A stretch of 64,000 bases of DNA from Bacteroidota bacterium (GTDB lineage Bacteria; Bacteroidota; Bacteroidia; B-17B0; Aurantibacillaceae): assembly GCA_003153315.1 (NCBI GenBank), contig PLYA01000036.1:18638-82637 (forward strand), written 5' to 3'. Both the position numbers and the translations under genes were made by a program. Of this stretch, positions 52,629-62,349 are shown piece by piece (position 1 is the first letter of the stretch; the number at the start of each line of letters is the position of its first letter). A model generated the notes under the pieces. The model was not told where the DNA came from, made no database searches, and was given only the letters and a program-made list of their open reading frames with translations.

Positions 52629-53201
52629 TTAAAAAGGGTAATAGGGTTTAACCATTATATAAACCACCACGCCTGTAATGGTAACGTATAACCAAATAGG
52701 ATAACTAAAGCGTACTATTTTGCGGTGTTTAATTACTTCGTTCTTCAACCCGAAGTAGAAAGAAATTAAAATCATGGGCAGCACCAATGCCGCTAATATA
52801 ATGTGGGTGGTAAGTATAAAAAGATATACCCTCCTTACTCCTAATACAGCGGCTAATTCCCCCTCTTCTAATGTATTATTATAGTTTGCGTCACCAAATT
52901 TTACATCGGGCATAAAGTAATGTGCCAGTATATAGGACACCAAAAACAGAGATGATAATACAAAAGCAGTAAGGTTTATTTTTTTGTGCAGGGCAATGTT
53001 TTTTCTTTTAATTGCCCACAGGGAAACCAACAACAAAATGGTGCAGGTGCCATTAAGCATGGCATTAAGCATAGGCAGGCCCGAAACAAAAGAAGGCATT
53101 ATATCAGGACGCGGTAATACTTTTTGATTTAGAATGACTACTACCACAAATACAAAAATGCTGATGGCAGTTACTAATCTGAATACGGCTTTGTCGCTCA
53201 T
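52629..53201 (-). CDS. DUF420 membrane protein (CtaM-like)
   Basis: The 190-aa protein has five membrane helices and the DUF420 marks: LPMLNAMLNGTCTILLLVSL, HKKINLTAFVLSSLFLVSYI, RRVYLFILTTHIILAALVLP and KHRKIVRFSYPIWLYVTITG. The conserved histidines (H74, H94-type and H136) are possible haem or copper ligands. CtaM-type proteins support assembly of haem-copper oxidases. It lies between the SCO gene and the CAMC membrane-protein gene, an oxidase accessory operon without the structural cox genes in this window. Confidence 0.85.
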   Translation of the reverse strand: MSDKAVFRLVTAISIFVFVVVVILNQKVLPRPDIMPSFVSGLPMLNAMLNGTCTILLLVSLWAIKRKNIALHKKINLTAFVLSSLFLVSYILAHYFMPDVKFGDANYNNTLEEGELAAVLGVRRVYLFILTTHIILAALVLPMILISFYFGLKNEVIKHRKIVRFSYPIWLYVTITGVVVYIMVKPYYPF

Positions 53202-53207
53202 ACGTAT

Positions 53208-53858
53208 TTATTTTTCGGTTTTTAAAATGGAAATGTCCTTTATCAGTTTATTCATTTGCAGGCTGTCGGTGCCATCGTATATGCCGCGTATGCGGCGTTG
53301 TTTATCAATCAGCAAAACAGCTTCGCTGTGGATGAAACCTTCGGGGGTTCCGTCATCCTGCAGGGCATTTACCAAATAATCTTCTTTAGCTAAGTTATAA
53401 ATTGCTTTTTTATCTCCGGTTAAAAAATGCCATTTGTTTTTTAGTGCGCCGTATTTACCCGCATATTCCATAAGCACCTCAGCCGTATCGTGCATGGGGT
53501 TTACGGTATGAGAAAGGATTAAAAAATCAGGGTTATCTTTCTCTGCCTGTTGCACGCGTGCAAGCTGACTTGTCATAACCGGACAAATACTCTGACAGGT
53601 AGCAAAGAAAAAATCGGCAGCATATATTTTGTTTTGAATGGTTTGTTGTGAAATCATTTCTTTATACTGGTTAAGCAGCGAGAAATCCTTAATGGTATGA
53701 TAAACTGTATCGCCATTGGCAGCAATAGTTTTAGGGCCAATAACAGGAAGTAATAGTTTTTTCTCTTCTGTTTTTTTTTGTGTGCACGCAAAAACAAACA
53801 AAAAAATAATTAGAGAAAGAAGAACGGGAGTATGTCTATTTCTTTTGTTCAAGTTCAT
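53208..53858 (-). CDS. SCO1/SenC-family copper chaperone lipoprotein
   Basis: Start set at 53858 (MNLNKRNRH) because the signal and lipobox LFVFAC fit better there than from 53885. The thioredoxin-fold domain carries FFATCQSICPVMTSQL, the CxxxC copper site, and the downstream histidine in LSHTVNPMHDT, so all three copper ligands are present. SCO proteins deliver copper to the CuA site of cytochrome oxidase. The gene overlaps the upstream SCO-like gene by about 23 nt and is followed by DUF420 after 6 nt. Confidence 0.9.
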   Translation of the reverse strand: MNLNKRNRHTPVLLSLIIFLFVFACTQKKTEEKKLLLPVIGPKTIAANGDTVYHTIKDFSLLNQYKEMISQQTIQNKIYAADFFFATCQSICPVMTSQLARVQQAEKDNPDFLILSHTVNPMHDTAEVLMEYAGKYGALKNKWHFLTGDKKAIYNLAKEDYLVNALQDDGTPEGFIHSEAVLLIDKQRRIRGIYDGTDSLQMNKLIKDISILKTEK

Positions 53859-54561
53859 TTTGTTGAAGTGTGTTGGCATACTCATCCTTGGTTTTTAAAT
53901 GTTTGTATTCCTGTAACAGTCTTTTTACTTCCGAGTTTTGGTTGGGGTCATAGTAGCCTCGTATATGCCTGTGTTTATCAACCAATACGGCAAAGTAATC
54001 AAACACATAATAGGGCTTTTTATTAAAGTAAGCGTCCTTAGCCTGTGTACCTTCAATTAACAACGGATGAAAATCAGGCAGAGAAATTTTAAGCGAATCG
54101 AAATCGCCCCTAAGTTCTTTATTAGTTATTTTACTATTAAGTGCGTCCGTTAAATTAGACACAATAAAAATGGGAATATCCTTAAACTCTTTGGGTTTAT
54201 ATTGTATGTAATCAAACAGAGCGGTGAGTTTATAAACTTCTTGTCGTAGTTTATTATCTAAAAATAAGATTACATATACAGGATACTTGGCGGTATCTAT
54301 TACCAGTGTATCTGCCCTATATAAAGGCAAACCACCTGTCTCGTTCATAGAGCCATCAGGCAAAGTACCTGACAGGCTTCTTAAATTCCTGTCGAAGTAA
54401 AAATTAGGTACCGTATAGTAAACCGTATCACCTTTGGCATCAAGTGTTTTAGGTCCGTAATAAGCCATCTTTTTAAAGTTGGCTTGTGTTAATTCAAAAA
54501 GAAAATAAACCAATCCGGGTAACAGAATAATAGCTACTAAAAGGATACGCTTCTTTTTCAC
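53836..54561 (-). CDS. SCO-like membrane-anchored protein lacking copper ligands
   Basis: The 241-aa protein has an N-terminal anchor (RILLVAIILLPGLVYFLFEL) and shares YYGPKTLDAKGDTVYYTVP with the SCO protein's GPKTIAANGDTVYHTI, so it is a paralogue. It contains no cysteine at all: the CxxxC site is replaced by VILFLDNKLRQEV. It cannot act as a copper chaperone in the usual way. It may be a structural or regulatory partner of the adjacent SCO. First gene of the four-gene minus operon. Confidence 0.8.
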   Translation of the reverse strand: MKKKRILLVAIILLPGLVYFLFELTQANFKKMAYYGPKTLDAKGDTVYYTVPNFYFDRNLRSLSGTLPDGSMNETGGLPLYRADTLVIDTAKYPVYVILFLDNKLRQEVYKLTALFDYIQYKPKEFKDIPIFIVSNLTDALNSKITNKELRGDFDSLKISLPDFHPLLIEGTQAKDAYFNKKPYYVFDYFAVLVDKHRHIRGYYDPNQNSEVKRLLQEYKHLKTKDEYANTLQQNELEQKK

Positions 54562-54612
54562 GGCGCAAATTTACATATAAAAAGCTATTTTAAAGAAACC
54601 CGTTTTATGCCG

Positions 54613-54620
54613 TACTTTTG
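54613..54620 (+). promoter_or_regulatory. Candidate -7 element for the 54635 gene
   Basis: TACTTTTG matches TANNTTTG 14 nt before the start codon. The gap between the divergent starts is only 73 nt, so both promoters share it. Confidence 0.45.
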
Positions 54621-54634
54621 CGCAAAACCTATTT

Positions 54635-55228
54635 ATGCGCCTGTTTGGTATATTGTTATTTACGCTTTTGTTTCATGCTCTTATTTCTCAGGATAACTGC
54701 AATTGTAAGGAAAGTGAAATAGCTTTTGCTGATGGTTATGTGAATGCAAACCAACTAATCTTTAGAGGAAAAACAATTAGCATAAACAAAGGAACCGATT
54801 ATGATAGGGTAACCTTTTTAGTAAATAAACTATTTAAAGGTGTTGCCTCTAAACAGGTAACAGTTTACTTTGACAGTAAGAATGCCTGCGCCCTTAAATT
54901 TAATGCAGGAGAAGACTGGCTTATTTATGCCAACTACGAAAAAGGAAAACCCTTTGTGGCTTATTGCTCGCGAAGCAGGAAGAACGTTATTAATACCAAC
55001 AAGAATGTGGATTTGATGTATATAAAATCAGACCTAAACGTGGATGATGAAACAGATAAACTTACCGAACTATGCGGACTAAAACCTTTTACTGAAACAA
55101 TGTCTGCTAATGAAAATGCGCACAGTAATATTATTCCCAATGGCTGGGAACGTATTGTGTTAATTCTAATTTCATTTGTATGTTTTGTTGGGATTTATTT
55201 GGTGTTGAATAGATATATGAAGAAGTAA
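54635..55228 (+). CDS. Membrane-anchored TIMP/NTR-like protein
   Basis: The 197-aa protein has a signal peptide (MRLFGILLFTLLFHALISQ), then DNCNCKESEIAFADGYVNAN with LIFRGKTISIN, the CxC start and strand pattern of the netrin/TIMP-like fold. Further cysteines (CALKF, YCSRSR, CGLKP) could pair with them. A C-terminal membrane helix (IVLILISFVCFVGIYLVL) and a basic tail follow. The mature domain is periplasmic or extracytoplasmic. Function unknown; the fold call is tentative. Confidence 0.7.
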   Translation: MRLFGILLFTLLFHALISQDNCNCKESEIAFADGYVNANQLIFRGKTISINKGTDYDRVTFLVNKLFKGVASKQVTVYFDSKNACALKFNAGEDWLIYANYEKGKPFVAYCSRSRKNVINTNKNVDLMYIKSDLNVDDETDKLTELCGLKPFTETMSANENAHSNIIPNGWERIVLILISFVCFVGIYLVLNRYMKK

Positions 55229-55915
55229 TTACTTCAACGCCTGCACACAGGCATTCCAAACTACTTCGTTTGGCGGCGGGGCTATAATCTCAACCCTCTC
55301 TTTGGTTACAGGATGTTCAAAAACTAATTTGCGTGCATGCAAATGTATAGAAGCATCCTCGTTTGTTCTTTTAAAGCCATACTTCACATCGCCCTTAATG
55401 GGGCTGCCCATAGTAGAAAGCTGCACCCGTATCTGGTGGTGTCTGCCTGTTGTGGGATTTATCTCCAACAGAAAAAAATTATTAGTACTTGCAATAATTT
55501 TATAGTCTAACTCGGCTCGTAGGGCAGATTTATTTTCTGCCGAATATGCTTTAGAGCGATTGTTTTTTTCATCTTTTATCAGGTAGTTAACCAATGTACC
55601 ACTCTCTTGTTGAGGTTTATTTTTTACCACCGCCCAATAGGTTTTCTGTACATCGCGGGTACGAAACAATTCATTCATACGGGCAAGAGCTTTACTTGTT
55701 TTGGCAAACAATACCACACCGCTTACCGGGCGGTCAATTCTATGTATAACACCTGCAAATACATTACCGGGTTTGTTGTATTTTTCTTTTAAAAAGCTTT
55801 TTACTTTTTCACTCAGGGGCTCGTCTCCGGTTTTATCACCCTGCACAATTTCACTTGGCTTTTTGTTTATGGCAATTAAATGATTGTCTTCATATAAAAC
55901 GTCTGCTTGCATCAA
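55229..55915 (-). CDS. RluA-family pseudouridine synthase
   Basis: The 228-aa catalytic domain has motif II HRIDRPVSGVVLFAKTSKAL with catalytic D61, ARMNELFRTRDVQKTYWAVV, and TGRHHQIRVQLSTMGSPIKGD near the C-terminus. No N-terminal S4 domain is present, so it resembles the short RluA/TruC branch. The substrate (23S rRNA, 16S rRNA or tRNA) cannot be assigned. It converges on the 54635 gene with no spacer. Confidence 0.92.
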   Translation of the reverse strand: MMQADVLYEDNHLIAINKKPSEIVQGDKTGDEPLSEKVKSFLKEKYNKPGNVFAGVIHRIDRPVSGVVLFAKTSKALARMNELFRTRDVQKTYWAVVKNKPQQESGTLVNYLIKDEKNNRSKAYSAENKSALRAELDYKIIASTNNFFLLEINPTTGRHHQIRVQLSTMGSPIKGDVKYGFKRTNEDASIHLHARKLVFEHPVTKERVEIIAPPPNEVVWNACVQALK

Positions 55916-56006
55916 GTCAAAGGTAAGGCAATTTTAACTGTTTCGTTCATAATTTAGTTTTGGGATATACCGATGTTGCCGCATATTATATCTATAGTGA
56001 CTGGGG

Positions 56007-56294
56007 TTATGTAGTAATTAAGTAAACAAAAGTGCTGATTGCGACAAGAAGCATGCATCCTGCCGCAATCAGTATCCTTCCTGACATAATCTGAAGGCTG
56101 CTTACCACCATCAGCATCCATCCTATCACCTTCACGATGACTACTTGCAGCAATAAGCACTTAGTAAGCGTAAACAACCCTAATACAAGCAACAAACAGA
56201 GGGGCAATAGCCTCTTTTGTTTAAGATTTGCCTCAGTATTATACTTCGTAGTCTCTTTTCTTAGAATTTCAGATATAAAATCTTTAGCTTTGAA
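56007..56294 (-). pseudogene. Possible small membrane protein or start-less remnant
   Basis: The 394-nt gap 55916-56309 contains an open minus frame from 56294 (just after a TAG) to a stop at 56007. Its 95 codons translate as a plausible protein: a charged amphipathic start (KDFISEILRKETTKYN) and two hydrophobic helices (LLPLCLLLVLGLFTLT, then GRILIAAGCMLLVAISTFVY). The only standard start is TTG at 56207, which would lose the N-terminal segment. It may be a gene with a non-standard start, or one whose start was lost. Confidence 0.35.
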
Positions 56295-56309
56295 CTAAAC
56301 ATTTATACC

Positions 56310-57686
56310 ATGAAAAAATTAATTACCCTTTTAACATTAGCGTTTTGTTTGAATGGAAAGGCGCAAATAATAACCACCGTTGCGGGTATTGGACTCCCGA
56401 CTTCTTCTGATGACGGTTATAGTGGAGACGGCGGACAAGCCACCGCAGCACTATTAGCCTCCCCAAGTGCAGTAATCTTTGATACAGCAGGCAATATGTA
56501 TATTTCTGATCAAAATAATTCCGTTATACGTAAAGTAAATACAGCAGGTATTATAACAACCTTTGCCGGAAGAGATTCATCAGGTGTTGGTATAGCAGGT
56601 TACAACGGCGATGGGGGACAGGCTACAAATGCAGAATTAAATTCTCCAAGTTCAGTAACTATAGATGCAGCCGGTAATTTGTATATAGCTGACTGGAATA
56701 ATAACCGTATACGCAAAGTAAATACAGCAGGTATTATAACAACAATAGCCGGAACCGGTTTAGGCGCGGGCACACATACATGTTGTTATGGCGGTGATGG
56801 GGGGCTGGCAATAGCTGCAGAATTAAATGACCCATTTTCATTAGCTTTTGATGCGGCCGGCAATCTTTTTGTTGCTGATGGTGGTAATAACCGCATACGA
56901 AAAATAAACACGGCAGGTATTATAAGTACCATTGCAGGTAATGGAACGCAGGGTTATAGCGGAGATGGTGGAGCAGCTACTGCTGCAGAATTACATAATG
57001 CAGCTTTTGTAACTTTAGATGCCACAGGAAATCTGTATATAACTGATAATAGCCGCATACGTAAGATAAATACTTCCGGCATTATAAGTACTTTTTGTGG
57101 TAATGGAACTATGGGCTTTAGTGGTGACGGAGGACAAGCTACAAACGCAGAATTTACCAATCCAGCAGGGTTAGTTTTTGATGCAATTGGTAACTTGTAT
57201 ATTAGCGATTATTCAAATTTTAGAATACGTAAAGTAAATACGGCGGGTATTATAAGCACTATTGCGGGTAATGGAACTTTTGGTTATAGTGGAGATGGAG
57301 GGCTAGCTACGGCTGCTGAATTTAGAGATCCGGCTGGGATAACTTTAGATGCCGCCGGTAATTTGTATATAGCTGATGATTTTAATAACTGCATACGTAA
57401 GATATGTTTCAGTAGTTGTACTACTACAGATATAGAGCAGTTTGCAAGTATAAATGAGCAGGTAAACATCTATCCCAACCCCAACAACGGTAGTTTTGTT
57501 ATAGAGCCAAGCAGTACAACAAAACAAACCGTGCAGTTGTATGATGTAAATGGTAAGCTTGTATTAAGTCAAAGTATTAACGGCAAAACGAACATAGATG
57601 CCAACATCTTAAATGAGGGTGTTTATAATATAAGTCTGCAAAGCAATGAAGGTGTGGTGAATAAGCGGTTGGTTATTGTGAGATAA
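56310..57686 (+). CDS. T9SS-secreted NHL-repeat propeller protein
   Basis: The 458-aa protein has a signal peptide MKKLITLLTLAFCLNGKAQ. Residues 20-370 hold about six NHL repeats with GYSGDGGQATNAEL, LDAAGNLYIADxxNNRIRKV and NTAGIITTIAGNG, each about 58 aa, forming a six-bladed propeller. Residues 385-458 are a T9SS sorting domain (VNIYPNPNNGSFVIEP, LYDVNGKLVLSQ, ILNEGVYNISLQS, NKRLVIVR). It is nearly the same at both ends as the 49058 protein. The ligand is unknown. Confidence 0.92.
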   Translation: MKKLITLLTLAFCLNGKAQIITTVAGIGLPTSSDDGYSGDGGQATAALLASPSAVIFDTAGNMYISDQNNSVIRKVNTAGIITTFAGRDSSGVGIAGYNGDGGQATNAELNSPSSVTIDAAGNLYIADWNNNRIRKVNTAGIITTIAGTGLGAGTHTCCYGGDGGLAIAAELNDPFSLAFDAAGNLFVADGGNNRIRKINTAGIISTIAGNGTQGYSGDGGAATAAELHNAAFVTLDATGNLYITDNSRIRKINTSGIISTFCGNGTMGFSGDGGQATNAEFTNPAGLVFDAIGNLYISDYSNFRIRKVNTAGIISTIAGNGTFGYSGDGGLATAAEFRDPAGITLDAAGNLYIADDFNNCIRKICFSSCTTTDIEQFASINEQVNIYPNPNNGSFVIEPSSTTKQTVQLYDVNGKLVLSQSINGKTNIDANILNEGVYNISLQSNEGVVNKRLVIVR

Positions 57687-57690
57687 GCAA

Positions 57691-57762
57691 CGTCATTGTG
57701 AGCGCAGCGCGGCAATCTCAACCATAAAACAGATTGCTTCGTTGTGCCTCCTCGCAATGACG
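57691..57762. repeat. Inverted REP pair between convergent genes
   Basis: CGTCATTGTGAG (57691-57702) and CTCGCAATGACG (57751-57762) are inverted repeats with one mismatch. The inner GCAATCT (57712-57718) and AGATTGC (57731-57737) also pair. The whole can form a stem with loops between T9SS and DUF5686 gene ends, a likely bidirectional terminator or mobile REP unit. Confidence 0.75.
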
Positions 57763-57783
57763 AACACCATAATGACAACACAA

Positions 57784-60231
57784 TTAAAACTTAATGCTAA
57801 GCACCATCTTAACAGCAAGGTTATCTTCGGGTTTTGGTTTTTGGTAAGCACCATAGCGGTAAAAAACGCCCACACCCAGCGTGGTGTAGTTTAGTTTGAG
57901 TATGTGCAGCAGCCTGAAACCACTTTCTATATACCCTTTTTGCAGGCTTGTTACCGCTACGTTTTCTATATTTTGTGGGTTGGTAATACTGCCTATACCC
58001 ATGTTGTGTACCAATTCAAACTCGGGATTAAACTTTTTATTGGGCTTTAAAAACCTACCTATGTTGTGGTTTAAAAACAAGGCAGCGAACTGGTCGCTGG
58101 CAAATTCATTTAGACCCATGGTCTCAAAACTATTAATGGCAGAAACCTTAAACCCATTGGCATTAGAGCCCCTGTTGTTATATAACATAGTATAGGGTAA
58201 GTTTCCAATTACCTTGCCCGCAAGTATTTGCACTTGTGTTGTACCAATGGTTTTAAATGTTTTTTTAACATCCATTTTAAAGTCGAACTTCCAGTAATCG
58301 AAATTACTTGTTTGGTTAAAGTAGGTTTGACTAAACCCTTTGACAATGTTTACATACACCATAGGATAACTGCTGCCCAAAGAAATTTTGTTGTGCATGG
58401 TTTGCAAAAAGGCTTCTTTGTAAACATACTTTAACTGCAAGCCTACTTCATTGTAGGTAAAGGTATCTCTAAAGGTAGTGGTGCCGTCTTTTGTGGTGTA
58501 GTTGTATAGTGTGCTGCCAAAGCGCTGCTGATGGTTGGCAAAAACATTGGCTTTAAAATATTTTAATATTCTAAAGCTGATAGATGCCTGGTATTTTTGC
58601 TGATGGTCAAACACAGAAACATAAATGTCTCTATATATCTCGGAAGAAGCAAGAGAACGGCTGTTCTCAAAAAAAGTGGCACCACCGCACTCTACAATAT
58701 CTTTTTGCATAAAGAGGTTTAAAGCCAATTCCCTTCGTTTCCATAAAAATATAGAAGCATCTGCGCCATACTTCCATGCTTTGTCTTTAAAACCATAACC
58801 GGCATATCCACCTACTGTAAACACCTTGCTTAGTTTTTGATTGGTATGTATGCCAAGCCCTACACGGGTATTTTCGTAACTATTAAATTTAAGAATCTTA
58901 TCCAGGTTTAAATCAAGAAAGCCAATGGGCAGTTTATTGGTTAAAAGAGCTTCTATGGTTTTGAATTTCTTTTCAAAGTTTTGGGCTTTGCCTATGCTAT
59001 CCATTTTATAATAGGTTTTTTTATCCTTTTCGCTTAAGCTGTCTATGCGGTATTTGTTCCAAAAATTTTCATCCTGATTATCGGCATGTTTATCCATTTC
59101 TACTTCTACCTCGCTAAATATCCGTTTCTTTAATTGAGGGTTTAAAACAATATCTTTTATATAAGAGCGACTAACCGCCTTTAGAGGCGCTGTTTTGGTA
59201 GAGCCTTTGCTTTTGGCAGTAAGATTGTTCCACATCACATCGGTATTTAATTGAACCGGGAACCATTGTGTACCCTCCATAAATTCATACTTCTGTTGTA
59301 TTTTAATACTGATGCCCGTTTCTTTTCTTTCAGGTTCGGCAATTACATTTTGTATGGCATAGCCATTGGTGTTGATGTACAAAACACCTTTCATGCCATC
59401 AAAGTTTTTGTTTTTACGGGGGCGAAAAGAGATTACAAAAACGCTGTCTTTTCCGTCATATAAAGTATCTTCTAATAAGAAGAAATATTTGCGGGTACTT
59501 CCTGCACTTATGGGATTGATAAACTTTTCATCCAGCACAGTAACAAAATCATCATAAAAACTAAACGACTGCAATTGCGTAGCAAGCAAAGCAAAAGGGG
59601 AATTCTTTAAACCCGAAACACGCGATGCTAAAACAGTTTCATGATTCTTATCGGGATGCAAAAACTCGCGTCTGGTAACCGATTCTATTAATAGCAAATG
59701 TTGCCTTTTAAAAAACTTATCTAATTTAGTTAAGGCTGTGTCTTCTGCTGAAACGCTATCTATACCGGCTTTTATATCGGCAGTAATAAAAAATTTGGTA
59801 TAGCTATTATAGGTAAATGAATGCATTTTTTCAGGGTTGTTTTTGTCCCTGTTTTTAGTGGCTGTTTTAATAATACGATGAGCGGGGTTCTCTCCTGCTT
59901 TTACACTTATCTCTTGTAAGGATATTGCCTGTGGTTTTAGTTTGATGCTTATCTTTTCGATATCTTGAAAACCGCTTAAGGCAATAGTTTGCGGCTGATA
60001 TCCTAAATAAGAAACCTGTAATTCAGTATTTTGAATGGAAGGTATAGTCAGTTGAAACTTCCCGTCAATATCCGTAAGTGTACCTGTTTGGGTATTCTTT
60101 ACCAAAATGCTTACAAAGGGTAAGGTTTGATTGGTATTAGCATCTATAATCCTGCCTTTAATGGTTTGCGCACTTGCGGTAAAGGCAATAAAAACAAAGA
60201 GAATATATAAGGCTATGCTTCTTACTATCAT
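57784..60231 (-). CDS. DUF5686 outer-membrane protein with carboxypeptidase-regulatory domain
   Basis: Start set at 60231 ([17 protein letters not shown]) because the 11 residues from 60264 precede the natural signal peptide. Residues about 22-105 are a CarboxypepD_reg-like domain ([36 protein letters not shown]). The rest (about 110-815) is DUF5686, ending in many beta-strands such as [20 protein letters not shown], probably an outer-membrane barrel. It lacks a TonB plug, so it is not a SusC/TonB receptor. Role unknown; the family is widespread in Bacteroidota envelopes. Confidence 0.85.
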   Translation of the reverse strand: MIVRSIALYILFVFIAFTASAQTIKGRIIDANTNQTLPFVSILVKNTQTGTLTDIDGKFQLTIPSIQNTELQVSYLGYQPQTIALSGFQDIEKISIKLKPQAISLQEISVKAGENPAHRIIKTATKNRDKNNPEKMHSFTYNSYTKFFITADIKAGIDSVSAEDTALTKLDKFFKRQHLLLIESVTRREFLHPDKNHETVLASRVSGLKNSPFALLATQLQSFSFYDDFVTVLDEKFINPISAGSTRKYFFLLEDTLYDGKDSVFVISFRPRKNKNFDGMKGVLYINTNGYAIQNVIAEPERKETGISIKIQQKYEFMEGTQWFPVQLNTDVMWNNLTAKSKGSTKTAPLKAVSRSYIKDIVLNPQLKKRIFSEVEVEMDKHADNQDENFWNKYRIDSLSEKDKKTYYKMDSIGKAQNFEKKFKTIEALLTNKLPIGFLDLNLDKILKFNSYENTRVGLGIHTNQKLSKVFTVGGYAGYGFKDKAWKYGADASIFLWKRRELALNLFMQKDIVECGGATFFENSRSLASSEIYRDIYVSVFDHQQKYQASISFRILKYFKANVFANHQQRFGSTLYNYTTKDGTTTFRDTFTYNEVGLQLKYVYKEAFLQTMHNKISLGSSYPMVYVNIVKGFSQTYFNQTSNFDYWKFDFKMDVKKTFKTIGTTQVQILAGKVIGNLPYTMLYNNRGSNANGFKVSAINSFETMGLNEFASDQFAALFLNHNIGRFLKPNKKFNPEFELVHNMGIGSITNPQNIENVAVTSLQKGYIESGFRLLHILKLNYTTLGVGVFYRYGAYQKPKPEDNLAVKMVLSIKF

Positions 60232-60309
60232 TATGGAAGGGCGAATATACAGATAGGGCGACAAACCTTTATCACAAAAATTATTCGTATTATTGTAGTT
60301 ACATTTACT

Positions 60310-61398
60310 ATGAGTAAAATAGCTTTAATTACAGGAATTACAGGACAAGACGGGGCTTATCTTGCCGAACTTTTATTAAAAAAAGGATATGTGGTACACG
60401 GGGTTAAACGCCGCAGTTCGATGTTTAATACTGACAGGATTGACCATCTGTATCAGGATTCTCATGAGAAGGGTGTTAAGTTCTTTTTACATTATGGAGA
60501 TTTAACAGATTCTACCAACCTTATCCGTTTGGTGAGCGAAGTAAAACCGGATGAAATATATAACCTAGCTGCGCAAAGCCATGTAAAGGTTAGTTTTGAA
60601 ACCCCTGAATATACTGCCAATGCAGATGCTATTGGTACACTCCGTTTATTGGAAGCCATTCGTATTGCAGGACTTGAAAAAACAGCTCGTTTTTATCAGG
60701 CATCTACCAGTGAGATGTATGGTTTGGTACAAGAAATCCCTCAAACAGAAAAAACACCATTCTATCCACGTAGTCCGTATGGTGTAGCAAAACTGTATGC
60801 CTTTTGGATAACAAAGAATTACCGTGAATCGTATGGTATGTTTGCCAGCAACGGTATTTTATTTAATCATGAGAGTCCGCTACGAGGAGAAACATTTGTT
60901 ACCCGAAAGATTACTCGTGCCGTGGCTAAAATAAGTTTAGGTCTGCAAAAAAACCTGTTCATAGGAAACCTTGATTCGGAACGTGATTGGGGACATGCCA
61001 AAGATTATGTAGAAGGCATGTGGCGCATTTTGCAACACAGTGAAGCTGATGATTTTGTATTGGCTACCAACAAAAAAATATCTGTACGTACCTTTATTGA
61101 AATGGCTTTTGCAGAAACAGGTGTCTCTCTGGAATGGAAAGGAAAAGGAGTTGATGAAAAAGGAATAGATAAAAAATCGGGCAATGTTTTAGTAGAAGTT
61201 GACACGCGCTATTTCCGTCCGGCAGAAGTTGAACTATTAATAGGAGATTATAGCAAAGCAAAAGCAAAATTGGGTTGGGAACCAAAATATACCGTGCAGG
61301 AACTTTGTAAAGAAATGGTTGCTTCTGATATAGATTTATTTAAACGTGATAAACTTTTATCAGAACACGGGCATTCCATTCTTAACCAAAACGAGTAA
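60310..61398 (+). CDS. gmd: GDP-mannose 4,6-dehydratase
   Basis: The 362-aa extended SDR converts GDP-mannose to GDP-4-keto-6-deoxymannose. NADP-binding [19 protein letters not shown] at the N-terminus, the [18 protein letters not shown] substrate loop, the STSEMYG catalytic Thr/Ser-Glu region, and [15 protein letters not shown] with YxxxK are all present. [16 protein letters not shown] and [14 protein letters not shown] complete the Gmd pattern. It lies 3 nt before fcl, the next enzyme. Confidence 0.96.
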   Translation: MSKIALITGITGQDGAYLAELLLKKGYVVHGVKRRSSMFNTDRIDHLYQDSHEKGVKFFLHYGDLTDSTNLIRLVSEVKPDEIYNLAAQSHVKVSFETPEYTANADAIGTLRLLEAIRIAGLEKTARFYQASTSEMYGLVQEIPQTEKTPFYPRSPYGVAKLYAFWITKNYRESYGMFASNGILFNHESPLRGETFVTRKITRAVAKISLGLQKNLFIGNLDSERDWGHAKDYVEGMWRILQHSEADDFVLATNKKISVRTFIEMAFAETGVSLEWKGKGVDEKGIDKKSGNVLVEVDTRYFRPAEVELLIGDYSKAKAKLGWEPKYTVQELCKEMVASDIDLFKRDKLLSEHGHSILNQNE

Positions 61399-61401
61399 GC
61401 A

Positions 61402-62343
61402 ATGGATTTATCCGAAAAAATATACGTTGCCGGACACAGAGGTATGGTAGGCAGTTCGCTTGTAAGAAATTTAAAGGCAAAAGGCTATACCAACATAATC
61501 TATAAGACACATAAGGAACTTAATCTTTGCATACAACAAGATGTAAATACATACTTTGAAGAAGAAAAACCGGAGTATGTTTTTTTAGCTGCTGCTAAGG
61601 TGGGTGGTATTCAGGCCAACAATACGTATCGTGCAGATTTTATTTACGAGAATTTAATGATGCAGAATAACATCATTCATGCGGCATATAAAAACAAAGT
61701 AAAGAAACTAATGTTCTTAGGTTCTTCCTGCATCTATCCAAAACTGGCACCACAGCCTTTGAAAGAAGAGTACCTACTTACGGGAGAATTAGAATATACT
61801 AACGAGCCTTATGCCGTTGCAAAAATTGCCGGAATAAAAATGTGCGAATCGTATCATAAGCAATATGGTTGTAATTATATATCAGTAATGCCAACTAATT
61901 TATATGGCCCTAATGACAATTATGATTTGAATAATTCACATGTATTACCTGCTTTATTACGCAAGTTTCATGAAGCAAAAGAAAGTCAGGCAACTTCAGT
62001 TACCGTTTGGGGAACAGGTACTCCACTTAGAGAGTTCATGCATGCCGATGATATGGCTGATGCCTGTGTTTACTTAATGAAAAATTATAATGGAGAAAAA
62101 TTTGTAAACATTGGTGTTGGAGAAGATATAAGTATAAAAGATTTAGCTCATTTAATAAAAGAGATTGTTGGCTACAAAGGGGAGATTATTTTTGATACCA
62201 GTAAACCTGATGGAACGCCCCGTAAGCTAATGGATGTATCTTATTTACACAGCTTGAGTTGGGCTCACAAAATCAACTTAGAGCAAGGTATTAAAAGCGT
62301 GTATGAAGAATTTAAAACCGGCAAACATTTACGAGTTGCGTAA
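61402..62343 (+). CDS. fcl: GDP-L-fucose synthase
   Basis: The 313-aa epimerase-reductase makes GDP-L-fucose from the Gmd product. Marks: [16 protein letters not shown] (nucleotide loop), [55 protein letters not shown] (YxxxK), and [20 protein letters not shown]. It is the second gene of a gmd-fcl operon. GDP-fucose feeds a surface polysaccharide or glycoprotein, matching the downstream envelope genes. Confidence 0.96.
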   Translation: MDLSEKIYVAGHRGMVGSSLVRNLKAKGYTNIIYKTHKELNLCIQQDVNTYFEEEKPEYVFLAAAKVGGIQANNTYRADFIYENLMMQNNIIHAAYKNKVKKLMFLGSSCIYPKLAPQPLKEEYLLTGELEYTNEPYAVAKIAGIKMCESYHKQYGCNYISVMPTNLYGPNDNYDLNNSHVLPALLRKFHEAKESQATSVTVWGTGTPLREFMHADDMADACVYLMKNYNGEKFVNIGVGEDISIKDLAHLIKEIVGYKGEIIFDTSKPDGTPRKLMDVSYLHSLSWAHKINLEQGIKSVYEEFKTGKHLRVA

Positions 62344-62349
62344 TATAAG

